Shown: positions 41,717-50,527, counted from the stretch's first letter. The stretch: DNA of 64,000 bases from Acidimicrobiales bacterium (GCA_034521975.1 JAXHLR010000005.1:124001-188000), one strand, 5' to 3'. Numbers and translations are program-made. Notes: generated by a model not told the origin, from the letters alone.

Positions 41717-42925
41717 ATGGCGACACGATCCGCGGGCGCGCCCACCACCGATCCCGGCGTCGACGGTCTCGCCGGTGTGCTGGCAGCACGTGAGATCGTC
41801 ATCACCTGCGGTTCGGGCGGGGTGGGCAAGACCACGGTCGCGGCGGCGGCGGCGGCGATGGCCGCCGCCGAGATGGGTGGTCGGGTGCTGGTGCTCACCA
41901 TCGATCCCGCCCGCCGGTTGGCCACCGCACTCGGTCTCGAAGAACTCGGCAACGTCGAGGTGCAGGTGCCGGCCGAAGCGTGGGCTGCCAGCGGGGTGCA
42001 CCCCCGGGGCGAGCTGTGGGCCGCCATGCTCGACACCAAGGCGTCGTGGGACGAGTTGGTCGCCACCCACGCTCCCGACGACGAGACCCGCGACGCCATC
42101 CTCGAGAACCCGCTCTACCAGAACATCACCGGTCGGTTCGTGCAGAGCCACGACTACATCGCCATGGAGCGGCTCTATGAGATCCACCGGTCGGGCCGCT
42201 ACGACCTGGTGGTGGTCGACACCCCACCGACCCGCAACGCCATCGACTTCCTCGACGCGCCCGAGCGCATGGCCGACTTCTTCTCCAGCCGGCTGCTCCG
42301 GTGGTTGATCGCACCGGCCCGGTCGAGGATGCTCACCGCTGCGTCGCGTCCGTTCTACACGATCGCCGACCGGATCCTGGGGTCGCAGTTCCTCGAGGAC
42401 ATCGCCGAGTTCTTCATCCTCTTCCAGACGATGTACGAGGGGTTCGTCGAGCGGGCCAACTCGGTGGAGCGGCTGTTGGGCGACCCCCGCACGGCGTTCG
42501 TGGTGGTCACCACCCTCGAACCGGCCCCGACACGCGAGGCCCGGTACTTCATCGACGAGCTCATCGCCCGCGACCTGTCGCTCGGGGGCGTGGTGGCCAA
42601 CAAGGTCCTGCCGGAGTCGCTGCTGCGGAGTGAGAACCAGGCGATGGCGCGGTGTCTGGCCGAGCGTCGGGGAGAGGTCGCGGAGCACCTGGCCGTGCAG
42701 GTCCCCGCTCTGGGAGATCCACGCCAGCTGTCTCGCATGCTGGGTGAGGTGGGAGAGAGCTTCGCCAACTTCGCCGCGGTCGCCAGGCGCGAATCCGAGT
42801 TGCGGACGGAGCTGTCCCGCCGGGCCGGGCAGGTGGTCGCGGTGCCCTACCTCGAGACCGATGTGTCGGATCTGACCGGGTTGCTGGCGCTGGGCGTCGA
42901 CCTGTGGGGCGAACGGTCCCTGTGA
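41717..42925 (+). CDS. ArsA-like P-loop ATPase, second of a pair
   Basis: This 402-residue paralogue of the preceding gene has the deviant Walker A ITCGSGGVGKTTVAAAAA, VLTIDPARRLATALGLEEL and VVDTPPTRNAIDFLDAPERM, the pattern of ArsA-related ATPases. It begins two bases after the previous stop. Together the two may form a heterodimeric ATPase with an unknown partner; the target cannot be told. It is followed by a zinc-ribbon gene. Confidence 0.85.
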   Translation: MATRSAGAPTTDPGVDGLAGVLAAREIVITCGSGGVGKTTVAAAAAAMAAAEMGGRVLVLTIDPARRLATALGLEELGNVEVQVPAEAWAASGVHPRGELWAAMLDTKASWDELVATHAPDDETRDAILENPLYQNITGRFVQSHDYIAMERLYEIHRSGRYDLVVVDTPPTRNAIDFLDAPERMADFFSSRLLRWLIAPARSRMLTAASRPFYTIADRILGSQFLEDIAEFFILFQTMYEGFVERANSVERLLGDPRTAFVVVTTLEPAPTREARYFIDELIARDLSLGGVVANKVLPESLLRSENQAMARCLAERRGEVAEHLAVQVPALGDPRQLSRMLGEVGESFANFAAVARRESELRTELSRRAGQVVAVPYLETDVSDLTGLLALGVDLWGERSL

Positions 42926-43016
42926 GAACTGGGCCCAATGACCTATCCTCGAATGGCTGATCGAGCTACGATCCACCCAGAAGCCACAACTGACGGCGGA
43001 AGCTGGAGGAGCCACG

Positions 43017-43259
43017 ATGGGACTGTTCAAGAGGGCCAAGGAGAAGGTCGACAGCGCCGACGTGCACGACGAGGCGGTCATCGACCTCACTGCCGAGAAG
43101 GCACCCAAGGTCGAGTGGGGCTTTCCGACCCGCTGTCCCGACTGCGGCGACTACGGCTACCTCGATCGCATCGACGTGGTGCACGAGGTGATGTACCAGC
43201 ACTGCCCCACTTGCTGGGCCAAGTGGGAGACCTCCCGTTCCGAGACCATCGACGCCTGA
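43017..43259 (+). CDS. Small zinc-ribbon protein
   Basis: This 80-residue protein has two CxxC knuckles, RCPDCGDYGYLD and HCPTCWAKWE, that form a zinc ribbon. The N-terminal half is basic then acidic (LFKRAKEKVDSADVHDEAVI). GGAGG lies eight bases before the ATG, and a TACGAT -10 box about 50 bases upstream gives a short leader. I do not recognise a named family. It lies between the ArsA pair and PdtaS. Confidence 0.75.
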   Translation: MGLFKRAKEKVDSADVHDEAVIDLTAEKAPKVEWGFPTRCPDCGDYGYLDRIDVVHEVMYQHCPTCWAKWETSRSETIDA

Positions 43260-43305
43260 ACACCCCCGTTCGAGCGCCGGCGACCGGCCGGGCCTGACTC
43301 CGCCG

Positions 43306-43311
43306 TAGCAT
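43306..43311 (+). promoter_or_regulatory. -10 box (TAGCAT), leaderless promoter of pdtaS
   Basis: TAGCAT lies seven bases before ATG 43319. Confidence 0.6.
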
Positions 43312-43318
43312 TGCCGGC

Positions 43319-44914
43319 ATGGCCAGCCTCGCCGAACTCGCGCGCCAGCACACCACCCTCGATCGCGCGGCTGTCGAGCACCTCCAGCGGTTGGTCGCGG
43401 GTTGGGGACTGCTGGCCGACTTCTGCTTCGCCGATCTGTTGCTGTTCACCCCGGTCGATCGGGGCGAGCACGCGGTCGCGCTCGAGGGCGAGGCGCAGCG
43501 GTTCGTGGTGCTCGGCCACATCCGCCCCACCACGAGCCAGACCCTCTACCGCAACGACCTCGTCGGCGAGCTGATGACCGCCGAGGAGCGCCCGCTGGTG
43601 GCCCGCACCGCCCGCCACGGCCAGATCATCGAGGATGAGATCACGGTGAGCTCGATCCGCGAGCGGGTCCGGGTCCAGTGCATCCCGGTGCAGTGTGACG
43701 GCGAGGTCATCGGCATCATGACCCGCGACTCAGCGCCGCTGGTGGGGCGCCAGCCCGGCGAGCTCGAGCGCACCTACGTGGCGATCTTCCACCGGTTGGC
43801 GGCGATGATCGCCGTCGGTGACTACCCCTATGGGACCGAGGAGTCCGACAGCGAGGAGCCGCCCCGGGTGGGCGACGGTGTCGTGCTGCTCGATCGCAGT
43901 GGTCGGGTCGAGTTCACCTCGCCCAACGCCATCTCCGCGCTGCACCGGATCGGCATCCACGGCAACACAGAGGGCATGCGACTGGTCGACTACGGGTTCG
44001 ACGAGCGGATCGTGCGTGCGGCCTATGCCAACAAGTTGCCGGTCACCCGTGAGGTCGAACGCGGCCTCGAGACCACGGTGGTCTTCCGATGCCTCCCGCT
44101 GATCGAGGGCGGCGAGGTGACAGGGGCGGTGCTCGTCTGTCGGGACATCTCCGATCTGCGGCGCCGGGACCGGTTGCTGGTCTCGAAGGACGCGACCATC
44201 CGCGAGATCCACCACCGGGTGAAGAACAACCTGCAGACCATCGGGTCGCTGCTGCGCTTGCACGGCCGCCGGCTGGCGAGCGTCGAGGCGCGTGCCGCGA
44301 TCGAGGAGTCGGTCCGCCGGATCCGATCGATCGCGTTGGTGCACGAGACCTTGTCCCGCAATTCCGAGGACGACGTTCCCTTCCTCGAGATCCTCCGACC
44401 GATCCTGCGGATGGCCGAGGAGAGCATGGTCTCGCCCGAGCAGCCGATCTACTTCCGGGTCGACGGTGATGCCGGCCATCTGCCCGCCCAGGTCGTCACC
44501 CCGTTGGCGGTGGTGCTCAACGAGCTCCTGCAGAACGCGGTCGACCACGCCTATCCGCCCGAGGCCGGCCTTCCGGGCGGCCACGTCAAGGTCACGCTGT
44601 CGAACGAGGACCACCGTCTGAGCGTCTCGGTGATCGACGACGGCGTGGGGCTGGCGCCCGACTTCGACCTGGCAACCAACGCCGGCCTCGGCCTCACCAT
44701 CGTGCGCACGCTGGTCGAGACCGAGCTCGGGGGTACGTTCACGGTCCGCACGGCCAAGCCGGGCACACCCCGCCCGGGAGCGATCGTCGAGCTGGCCGTG
44801 CAGCTCGACGGCGCGTGGCTGTCGGGCGACGACGAGACGCTGCGGCGTCCCACCGGGGAGATGCCCGCCGTCGTGGTCCCGTCGCCGTCACCGGCGGAGC
44901 CGTCGGCGAACTGA
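43319..44914 (+). CDS. pdtaS: PdtaS-type sensor histidine kinase (HisKA_2)
   Basis: This 531-residue soluble kinase has an N-terminal GAF domain, a PAS domain (about 185-280) and a HisKA_2 phosphoacceptor (IREIHHRVKNNLQTIGSLLR) with an HATPase_c domain (LNELLQNAVDHAY, NAGLGLTIVRTLVETELGG). In Mycobacterium, PdtaS (Rv3220c) sits beside whiB1 as here and signals with PdtaR, an antiterminator; PdtaR is not in this window. The C-terminal tail is Pro/Ser-rich. A leaderless -10 box lies seven bases upstream and a strong hairpin follows the stop. Confidence 0.88.
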   Translation: MASLAELARQHTTLDRAAVEHLQRLVAGWGLLADFCFADLLLFTPVDRGEHAVALEGEAQRFVVLGHIRPTTSQTLYRNDLVGELMTAEERPLVARTARHGQIIEDEITVSSIRERVRVQCIPVQCDGEVIGIMTRDSAPLVGRQPGELERTYVAIFHRLAAMIAVGDYPYGTEESDSEEPPRVGDGVVLLDRSGRVEFTSPNAISALHRIGIHGNTEGMRLVDYGFDERIVRAAYANKLPVTREVERGLETTVVFRCLPLIEGGEVTGAVLVCRDISDLRRRDRLLVSKDATIREIHHRVKNNLQTIGSLLRLHGRRLASVEARAAIEESVRRIRSIALVHETLSRNSEDDVPFLEILRPILRMAEESMVSPEQPIYFRVDGDAGHLPAQVVTPLAVVLNELLQNAVDHAYPPEAGLPGGHVKVTLSNEDHRLSVSVIDDGVGLAPDFDLATNAGLGLTIVRTLVETELGGTFTVRTAKPGTPRPGAIVELAVQLDGAWLSGDDETLRRPTGEMPAVVVPSPSPAEPSAN

Positions 44915-44927
44915 GGCCCGGACGCGA

Positions 44928-44955
44928 GCCGGCCCCCCGCAAGCGGGGGGCCGGC
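44928..44955 (+). terminator. Hairpin terminator after pdtaS
   Basis: A perfect 13-bp stem (44928-44940 with 44943-44955) of GC-rich sequence with a two-base AA apex. It lies just after the pdtaS stop and before the end of the convergent whiB1 gene. Confidence 0.7.
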
Positions 44956-45024
44956 ACGACGGCGGAGTGCGGGGGGAGCGCTCCGGGCCGTCGGTCTGGG
45001 AACGATGGTATCGGGTGTGGTGCC

Positions 45025-45336
45025 CTATGAGGCGGCCTGAGCGCGCCGACGGGCCATCCACTGGCGGCGTAGCTTGCGGCGCTCCTCCTCGGAGGTGCCA
45101 CCCCAGACGCCTGAGTCCTGGTTGGTGGTGAGTGCGAACTCCAGGCAGGGTACCTGGGCGTCGCAGGTTTGGCACACGGCTTTGGCGTTCTCGATCTGTT
45201 CGATCGCCGGGCCGGTGGTGCCGACCGGGAAGAACAGATCGGGATCGGTATCTCGACAGGCGGCGAGCTTGCGCCAGTCGGATTCGTTGGGTTCGGCGTT
45301 GAGCGACAACACCGTGAGCGGGCTGGTCAGGGCCAC
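45025..45336 (-). CDS. whiB1: WhiB family Fe-S regulator, WhiB1-like
   Basis: This 103-residue regulator has the four WhiB Cys (AACRDTD, VCQTCDAQVPC) for a [4Fe-4S] cluster and the GVWGGTSEEERRKLRR basic C-terminus. The pattern DWRKLAACRDTDPDLFFPVG and QDSGVWGG is very close to mycobacterial WhiB1, a NO-sensing partner of SigA. The adjacency to pdtaS is the same as in Mycobacterium tuberculosis (Rv3219-Rv3220c). The GTG start has GGAGG upstream. A CRP-like site lies upstream at 45353. Confidence 0.9.
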   Translation of the reverse strand: MALTSPLTVLSLNAEPNESDWRKLAACRDTDPDLFFPVGTTGPAIEQIENAKAVCQTCDAQVPCLEFALTTNQDSGVWGGTSEEERRKLRRQWMARRRAQAAS

Positions 45337-45352
45337 GACACCTCCACGCGTT

Positions 45353-45368
45353 CGTGACTTGGTTCACA
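45353..45368 (-). promoter_or_regulatory. CRP/FNR-like binding site upstream of whiB1
   Basis: CGTGACTTGGTTCACA has the form GTGA-N6-TCAC, one base from the CRP consensus half-sites TGTGA and TCACA. It is 17-32 bases upstream of the whiB1 GTG. In M. tuberculosis whiB1 is controlled by the CRP protein Rv3676, so this may be a conserved control. Confidence 0.5.
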
Positions 45369-45466
45369 TGAGAGTGCCCGGGAACGCGCGAACACTCATT
45401 GGGGACGTGGCAACCGTAGCGGTCGTGTGGGGTCCCCACAAGGGTCTCGCAACCAAAAGTTCATGC

Positions 45467-45472
45467 TAGAAC
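45467..45472 (+). promoter_or_regulatory. -10-like box (TAGAAC) of the GDPD gene
   Basis: TAGAAC, one base off TANNNT, lies seven bases before GTG 45480 and fits the leaderless spacing. Confidence 0.35.
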
Positions 45473-45479
45473 GGCGTTT

Positions 45480-46166
45480 GTGACCGATGTCATCGCTCAT
45501 CGGGGGGCATCGGCCCGTCGACCCGAGAACACCACCGCCGCGTTCGAGGCTGCCCGGTCGCTCGGCGCCGACGCGGTCGAGCTCGATGTGCGCCGCACTC
45601 GCGACGGCATCGGGGTGGTCCGCCACGATGCACACCTGCCCGACGGGCGGTTGATCTGCGGGCTCGATGCCGCCGAGGTCCCTGCCGGAGTGCCCCGACT
45701 GCCCGAGGCGCTCGAGGCGTGTGCGGGCATGGAGGTGAACATCGAGATCAAGAATGTTGCCGGCGACCCCGACTTCGATCCTGACCAGGCGATGGCCGAT
45801 CACGTCGTCGACACCGTGGTCGCCATGGGGCTCGTGGAGCAGGTCGTGGTGTCCTCCTTCGGCTTCGCCGCCATCGAACGGGTCCGGACCCTGGAGCCGG
45901 GGCTGCGCACGGCATGGCTCGTGGTCGGCGCGGACCGCACCGACGAGCTGGTCGACCGTACGGCCGCCCACGGCCACGCCGGCATCCATCCCCACTGGGC
46001 CATGGTGGATGCCTCGCTGGTCGAGCGCGCCCACGAGGCTGGGCTCTTCGTCAACACCTGGACCGTCGACGATCCCCACCAGATGCGGCGAGTCGCCGAG
46101 CTCGGGGTGGACGGCATCGTCACCAACGTCCCCGACGTGGCGCTGGCGGCGCTCGGCCGGCGGTGA
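45480..46166 (+). CDS. Glycerophosphodiester phosphodiesterase
   Basis: This 228-residue TIM-barrel enzyme hydrolyses glycerophosphodiesters to glycerol-3-phosphate and an alcohol. Active-site segments are IAHRGASARRPENTTAAF and ELDVRRTRDGIGVVRHD, with the metal-binding Glu in VNIEIKN and the C-terminal NTWTVDDPHQMRRVAELGVD. There is no signal peptide, so it is probably cytoplasmic. It is divergent from whiB1 and convergent with the nitronate monooxygenase. Confidence 0.9.
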   Translation: MTDVIAHRGASARRPENTTAAFEAARSLGADAVELDVRRTRDGIGVVRHDAHLPDGRLICGLDAAEVPAGVPRLPEALEACAGMEVNIEIKNVAGDPDFDPDQAMADHVVDTVVAMGLVEQVVVSSFGFAAIERVRTLEPGLRTAWLVVGADRTDELVDRTAAHGHAGIHPHWAMVDASLVERAHEAGLFVNTWTVDDPHQMRRVAELGVDGIVTNVPDVALAALGRR

Positions 46167-46178
46167 AACCGGCGGGAC

Positions 46179-47633
46179 CTATCCCTCGCCGAGGAGGAGC
46201 TGGACCACCTCGGCGGCGGGCCACGGTCGAGGTCCGATCCCGGCGGTGAGTGCCTGCACCACCGCCGGCGCGTCGTCTCCCAGGGTGACCAGGGCGGGTT
46301 CGGTCCCCTCGGCGCGGACCTGGGGAAGCCCGATGGTGGCCATGAGTCCGTTGCAGAGGCACATGCGACCCTCGGGTTCGCCCGGCCGGCCCCCCTTGGC
46401 GATGAAGTGCTCGACCGGTTCGCTCGGGCAGCGGAACCCGGTCGACCCGTCGGGGCGCTCGTAGGCGGTGCGGAGGAACCCGAGATCGCACACGCGCCGG
46501 CGGGCCTCGTGCCGCTCGGGGTCCGAGAGGGTCCCCTCGATGTCGGCGATCTTGAACGGGTAGCCGCTGGGTGAGGCGTACGGGTCGGTCGTGATCGTGA
46601 GCTCGCCATCGAGGGCTCGTCGCACGGCGGCGTCGCGCAACGCCGGCGACATGCCGGACTCGGCGCAGAGTGCGAACGCCGTGCCGACCTGGATGCCGGA
46701 GGCGCCGGCGGCGAGCGCGGCGGGGAGACCACCGGGACGGCCGTGGCCACCGGCGAGCCAGAACGGAAGGTCCAACGCCGCCATCTTGTCGAGGTCGACG
46801 ACGTCGCGGGAGCCATAGACCGGTTGGCCGCTGTCGTCGAGGGTCATGCGACCGCGGGGCGGCGCGTTGTGGCCACCGGCGACGGGAGCCTCGACGACGA
46901 ACCCGTCGGGTCGGGTGTCGGGATCCTTGGCGAGGTAGGCGGCCAAGGTGTGGGAGCCGACGATGGCGAGGAACGCGGGGCGATCGAGTCGGGAACCCAC
47001 AGCGGAGGACGGGTCGGGCGGGACCCACTCGGCCGGGTCGAGGTGGACCTCGGTGGTACCGGTGTCGCCTTCGACGTCGACCCGGTAGGCGACCCGGTCG
47101 CCTCTGGACAGGCGGTCGAGGAGGTTCGGCAGCGCCGTCGGGATCCCCGCCCCCACGAGCACCGCGTCGACGCCGGCCAGCATCGCTCCGTAGACCGCAT
47201 GGGGTGTCGGGATCTGGATCTTTTCGAGGAAGTTGATCCCGACCTTGCCGCCGTGGCCATCCTTGGCCAGCCAGACCTCGGCGAAGTTGGCAAGGATCGT
47301 CAGCGCCTGTCGGGCCCGCACCGGCCGGGTGTCGAACATCGGCACCGGTCGGTAGGCCTCGTCGGGCTCTTTGCCCCCGTCGATGAACCAGCGGTCGAGG
47401 ACCCTCTCGGCGATCGACGGCACGGGGAAGGCGGCATAGGCCCGGTGCAGCTCGCCGCCGGGGTCGCCATCGCCCAGGCGCCGGGCGTGTACCACGTCGA
47501 GTGCGGTCCCCGACACGACGCCGAGCTGTCCGGTCACCGACACCGCTCGGGCCAGCTGCCACCCCGATACACCGACGCCCATGCCACCCTGGATGATCGT
47601 GGGGAGACCGGTGGAGGGGGCGCGAGAGCTCAT
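46179..47633 (-). CDS. Nitronate monooxygenase-family flavoprotein (2-nitropropane dioxygenase-like)
   Basis: This 484-residue FMN enzyme of the NPD/nitronate monooxygenase family has IIQGGMGVGVSGWQLARAV at the start, a VGAGIPTALPNLLD segment, the His motif VEAPVAGGHNAPPRG, GGHGRPGGLPAALA and AGASGIQVGTAFALC. A C-terminal extension carries clustered Cys (MCLCNGLMATIGLPQ), like the PfaD/enoyl-reductase-like branch, so it may not be a true nitronate enzyme. The ATG at 47633 is eight bases from TAGGCT, and a 20-bp palindrome overlaps that box. Confidence 0.8.
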   Translation of the reverse strand: MSSRAPSTGLPTIIQGGMGVGVSGWQLARAVSVTGQLGVVSGTALDVVHARRLGDGDPGGELHRAYAAFPVPSIAERVLDRWFIDGGKEPDEAYRPVPMFDTRPVRARQALTILANFAEVWLAKDGHGGKVGINFLEKIQIPTPHAVYGAMLAGVDAVLVGAGIPTALPNLLDRLSRGDRVAYRVDVEGDTGTTEVHLDPAEWVPPDPSSAVGSRLDRPAFLAIVGSHTLAAYLAKDPDTRPDGFVVEAPVAGGHNAPPRGRMTLDDSGQPVYGSRDVVDLDKMAALDLPFWLAGGHGRPGGLPAALAAGASGIQVGTAFALCAESGMSPALRDAAVRRALDGELTITTDPYASPSGYPFKIADIEGTLSDPERHEARRRVCDLGFLRTAYERPDGSTGFRCPSEPVEHFIAKGGRPGEPEGRMCLCNGLMATIGLPQVRAEGTEPALVTLGDDAPAVVQALTAGIGPRPWPAAEVVQLLLGEG

Positions 47634-47641
47634 GGGCCGCG

Positions 47642-47647
47642 AGCCTA
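47642..47647 (-). promoter_or_regulatory. -10 box (TAGGCT), leaderless promoter of the nitronate monooxygenase
   Basis: TAGGCT on the minus strand lies eight bases before the ATG at 47633 and is overlapped by the palindrome at 47644-47663. Confidence 0.55.
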
Positions 47648-47663
47648 CCTACCGGTAGGTAGG
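47644..47663 (-). promoter_or_regulatory. Perfect 20-bp palindrome, candidate operator
   Basis: CCTACCTACC followed by its exact inverse lies over the -10 box of the nitronate monooxygenase promoter. This position and size fit a TetR-type repressor site. The regulator is unknown. Confidence 0.65.
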
Positions 47664-47688
47664 GCCAGTAGGGGCAAAGGTCCCGAGC

Positions 47689-48609
47689 TCAGCGCGGTGG
47701 CAGCACCAGCCGGAGGGAGTGGGGCTCGTGGCGCAGGACGAGCCGATCGATCTCGCCCAGGTAGTCGCCGTCGACCTGGTGTGGGAACGGCCCGTGGCCT
47801 TCGACCACGATCTCGTCGAGGTCGTGGCGGACCTCGACGACACGTCCGGACCGCAGCCCCTGCCGACCGCCGAGCGACGAGGCGATCAGTCGCAGCAGCG
47901 GGCCGACCGACAAGGTGCGCAACGCGACCATCGAGAGACCGTTGTCGAGGGTCGCACCCGGGGCGAGATGGAACGGTCGGTTGCCGACGAACGTGTAGGG
48001 ATCGGTGTTGAGGCAGATCCCGAAGTAGGCGTCGTCGATGACGTCGCCGCCGGGGAACCGCACGGCGAACCTCGGGCGTGACCGGTCGTAGTGGCGGAAC
48101 CACGTGTCGACCGCACACCACGCGAAGAGCGGATGGCCCGCCCAGCGCTTGATGGTGCCGCGACGCTCGACCTGGTGCACCACCTCGGCGTCGTACCCGA
48201 TCCCGACGTGGAACAGGAAGCAGCGGCCGTTGGCGGTGCCGACCCCGACCGGGCGGATCGAGCCGGCCGCCAGGCTGTCGAGCAGGACGCTGGTGGCCTC
48301 GATCGGGTCGTTCGGGAGGCCGATGGTGCGGGCGAACACGTTGGTCGACCCACCGGGGAGGGTCGCCAGCGCGGTGCCGGTGCCGACCAGGCCGTTGGCC
48401 GCCTCGTTCAAGGTGCCGTCGCCGCCGAGGCTCACCACCACGTCGACGCCTTCGGCCGCGGCACCCTGCGCGAGCCGCATCGCGTGGTCGCGGCGGCTGG
48501 TCTCGGCCACCTGGAGCTCGTGATCTGCAGACAGGGCCTTCTGGATGACCACCCGGCTCCTGGCCGTGACCGACGATGCGGAGGAGTTGACGAGGAGGAG
48601 CAGCTTCAG
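47689..48609 (-). CDS. Diacylglycerol kinase family lipid kinase
   Basis: This protein matches the DagK/YegS lipid kinases: VVSLGGDGTLNEAANGLVG is the nucleotide-binding motif, ATLPGGSTNVFARTIGLP follows, and the C-terminal beta domain contains VDGDYLGEIDRLVL. It should phosphorylate diacylglycerol or a similar lipid at the membrane. The natural start is unclear: the family start (KLLLLVNSSAS) is preceded by CTG at 48609 with GGGAG five bases upstream, giving about 306 residues, while the next usable ATG (48714) overlaps the etfB start codon on the other strand. Confidence 0.82.
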   Translation of the reverse strand: MKLLLLVNSSASSVTARSRVVIQKALSADHELQVAETSRRDHAMRLAQGAAAEGVDVVVSLGGDGTLNEAANGLVGTGTALATLPGGSTNVFARTIGLPNDPIEATSVLLDSLAAGSIRPVGVGTANGRCFLFHVGIGYDAEVVHQVERRGTIKRWAGHPLFAWCAVDTWFRHYDRSRPRFAVRFPGGDVIDDAYFGICLNTDPYTFVGNRPFHLAPGATLDNGLSMVALRTLSVGPLLRLIASSLGGRQGLRSGRVVEVRHDLDEIVVEGHGPFPHQVDGDYLGEIDRLVLRHEPHSLRLVLPPR

Positions 48610-48712
48610 GAGGACTCCCGGGACGAAGGGGCTAAACGGTCGACGATGGCGACGGTACCGCCTCGGCTCGAGGATTTGGACAGGCGCAGCCGCTCGGCCC
48701 ACAATCTCTGCC

Positions 48713-49492
48713 ATGAACGTCGTCGTCTGCGTGAAGCAGATCCCGGACCCGGCTGACCCGGGTGCGTTGGATCCCTCGACCAAGACCCTCAAGCGTGAAG
48801 GGAAGCTCATCCTCGACGAGTCCGACTCGTACGGTGTCGAGATGGCCCTCCAGCTCGTCACCAACGCCGGCGGGGGAGATGTCACCCTCGTCTCGATGGT
48901 TCCGAACAGCGAGACTTCCGGCCTGCGCACCGCGCTGGCCATGGGTGCCGCATCGGCCACGTTGGTGAGCGATCCAGCGCTGCAGGGTACCGATGCCCTC
49001 GGCACCGCGAAGGTGCTCGCGGCGGTCATCGCAGACGCCGAAGCCGACCTGGTCCTCACCGCGACCGAGTCGAGCGATGGCTACACCGGCACCATGCCCC
49101 AGCAGCTCGCCGAGCTGTTGGGCCGCCCGTCGATCACCTTCGCCAAGACCATCGAGGTCGACGGCGACACCGTGAAGGTGCAGCGCCAGACCGAGGGTGG
49201 CTACGACGACGTCGAGTGCCCGCTGCCCGCCCTGGTGTCGGTCACCGCCGGCGTGGTCGAGCCCCGCTATCCCTCGTTCAAGGGGATCATGGCGGCCAAG
49301 TCCAAGCCCATCGAAGAAAAGACCGTCGCCGACCTGGGTCTCGACGCCTCCGCCATCGGGTGGGACGGCGCCCGCCAGGAGATCGTCGACATCGCCGCCG
49401 CCCCCGAGCGTGAGGCCGGCGAGATCATCGAGGACGACGGCGAAGCACACCTCAAGATCGTCGAGTTCCTCGACGGGCTCAAGGTCCTGTAG
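48713..49492 (+). CDS. etfB: Electron transfer flavoprotein beta subunit
   Basis: This 259-residue subunit forms the EtfAB heterodimer that takes electrons from acyl-CoA dehydrogenases. It has the typical N-terminus (VVVCVKQIPDPADPG), the AMP-binding region and DLVLTATESSDGYTGTMPQQ with LAELLGRPSITFAKTIEVDG. The ATG at 48713 has CACAAT as a possible -10 box seven bases upstream. etfA follows 12 bases after the stop. Confidence 0.93.
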   Translation: MNVVVCVKQIPDPADPGALDPSTKTLKREGKLILDESDSYGVEMALQLVTNAGGGDVTLVSMVPNSETSGLRTALAMGAASATLVSDPALQGTDALGTAKVLAAVIADAEADLVLTATESSDGYTGTMPQQLAELLGRPSITFAKTIEVDGDTVKVQRQTEGGYDDVECPLPALVSVTAGVVEPRYPSFKGIMAAKSKPIEEKTVADLGLDASAIGWDGARQEIVDIAAAPEREAGEIIEDDGEAHLKIVEFLDGLKVL

Positions 49493-49504
49493 GAGGAGCT
49501 GGAG

Positions 49505-50473
49505 ATGACATTGTCCAAGATCTGGGTCTACGCGCAGGCTGACGAGGGGAAGGTCTCGACCATCACCCTCGAGCTGCTGGCCAAGGCTCGCGAGCTGGCC
49601 GACACCGTCGAGGCCGTCTACGGCGGCGCTGACGCCGATGCCATCGCCGGCGAGCTGGGCGAACACGGCGCCACCGCGGTGCACACCACCGGCGATCTCG
49701 GTGGTTCGCTGCCGGGGGTTCCCGTGTCCTCGGCCATCGCCGCCGCGGTCGAGGCCGGCAACGGCCCCGACGCCCTGCTGATCGGCACCAACTACGACGG
49801 TCGTGACGTCGCCGGTCGCCTCTCGGCGAAGCTCGACGTACCGGTGGTCACCAACGTCGTCGACCTCGAGCTCGACGGTGACGCCCTGGTGGGCACCGAG
49901 CCGATCTTCGGCGGCACCACCAACGTCAAGACCAAGGCCACCAACGACGGTCTCAAGATCCTGTTGGTGCGGCCCAAGTCCTTCGTCGCCGAGCCCTCCG
50001 GTGGGGGCGCGGCGTCCGTCTCCGAGCTGTCGGTGCCCGACACCGGCGCCACCGGCACCGCCCGCATCACCAACCGCTACGTCGAGGAGGCCTCGGGTCC
50101 CAAGCTCGACGAGGCGGCGATCGTGGTCTCGGGTGGTCGGGGCCTGGGCGACGCCGAGAAGTTCCAGATGATCGAGGATCTGGCCAAGCTGCTCAAGGCG
50201 GCTCCCGGTGCGTCCCGGGCCATCGTCGACGCCGGCTGGGTGCCGTTCAGCTACCAGGTCGGCCAGACCGGCAAGGTCGTGAAGCCCAGCGTCTACATCG
50301 CTGCCGGCATCTCCGGAGCCACCCAGCACATGGTGGGCATGAAGGGATCCAAGAACATCATCGCCATCAACAAGGATCCCGAGGCACCGATCCACGGCAT
50401 CGCCGACCTCGGCATCGTCGGCGACGTGCACAAGGTCCTGCCCAAGCTGATCGAGGCGTTGCAGAACCGCTGA
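49505..50473 (+). CDS. etfA: Electron transfer flavoprotein alpha subunit
   Basis: This 322-residue subunit binds FAD. The C-terminal FAD domain shows [40 protein letters not shown] and [20 protein letters not shown] and ends with [19 protein letters not shown]. It is directly downstream of etfB and feeds electrons from the acyl-CoA dehydrogenases in this window into the respiratory chain. GGAGGAG precedes its ATG. Confidence 0.94.
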   Translation: MTLSKIWVYAQADEGKVSTITLELLAKARELADTVEAVYGGADADAIAGELGEHGATAVHTTGDLGGSLPGVPVSSAIAAAVEAGNGPDALLIGTNYDGRDVAGRLSAKLDVPVVTNVVDLELDGDALVGTEPIFGGTTNVKTKATNDGLKILLVRPKSFVAEPSGGGAASVSELSVPDTGATGTARITNRYVEEASGPKLDEAAIVVSGGRGLGDAEKFQMIEDLAKLLKAAPGASRAIVDAGWVPFSYQVGQTGKVVKPSVYIAAGISGATQHMVGMKGSKNIIAINKDPEAPIHGIADLGIVGDVHKVLPKLIEALQNR

Positions 50474-50499
50474 GCACACCGCCGCTGCGAGTTGTGCCC

Positions 50500-50527
50500 G
50501 ATGACCCCGGTTCCGGCCGGGGTCATC
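50500..50527 (+). terminator. Rho-independent terminator after etfA
   Basis: An 11-bp stem (50500-50510 with 50517-50527), loop TTCCGG, then a short T run (TGTTTTC). Confidence 0.8.
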
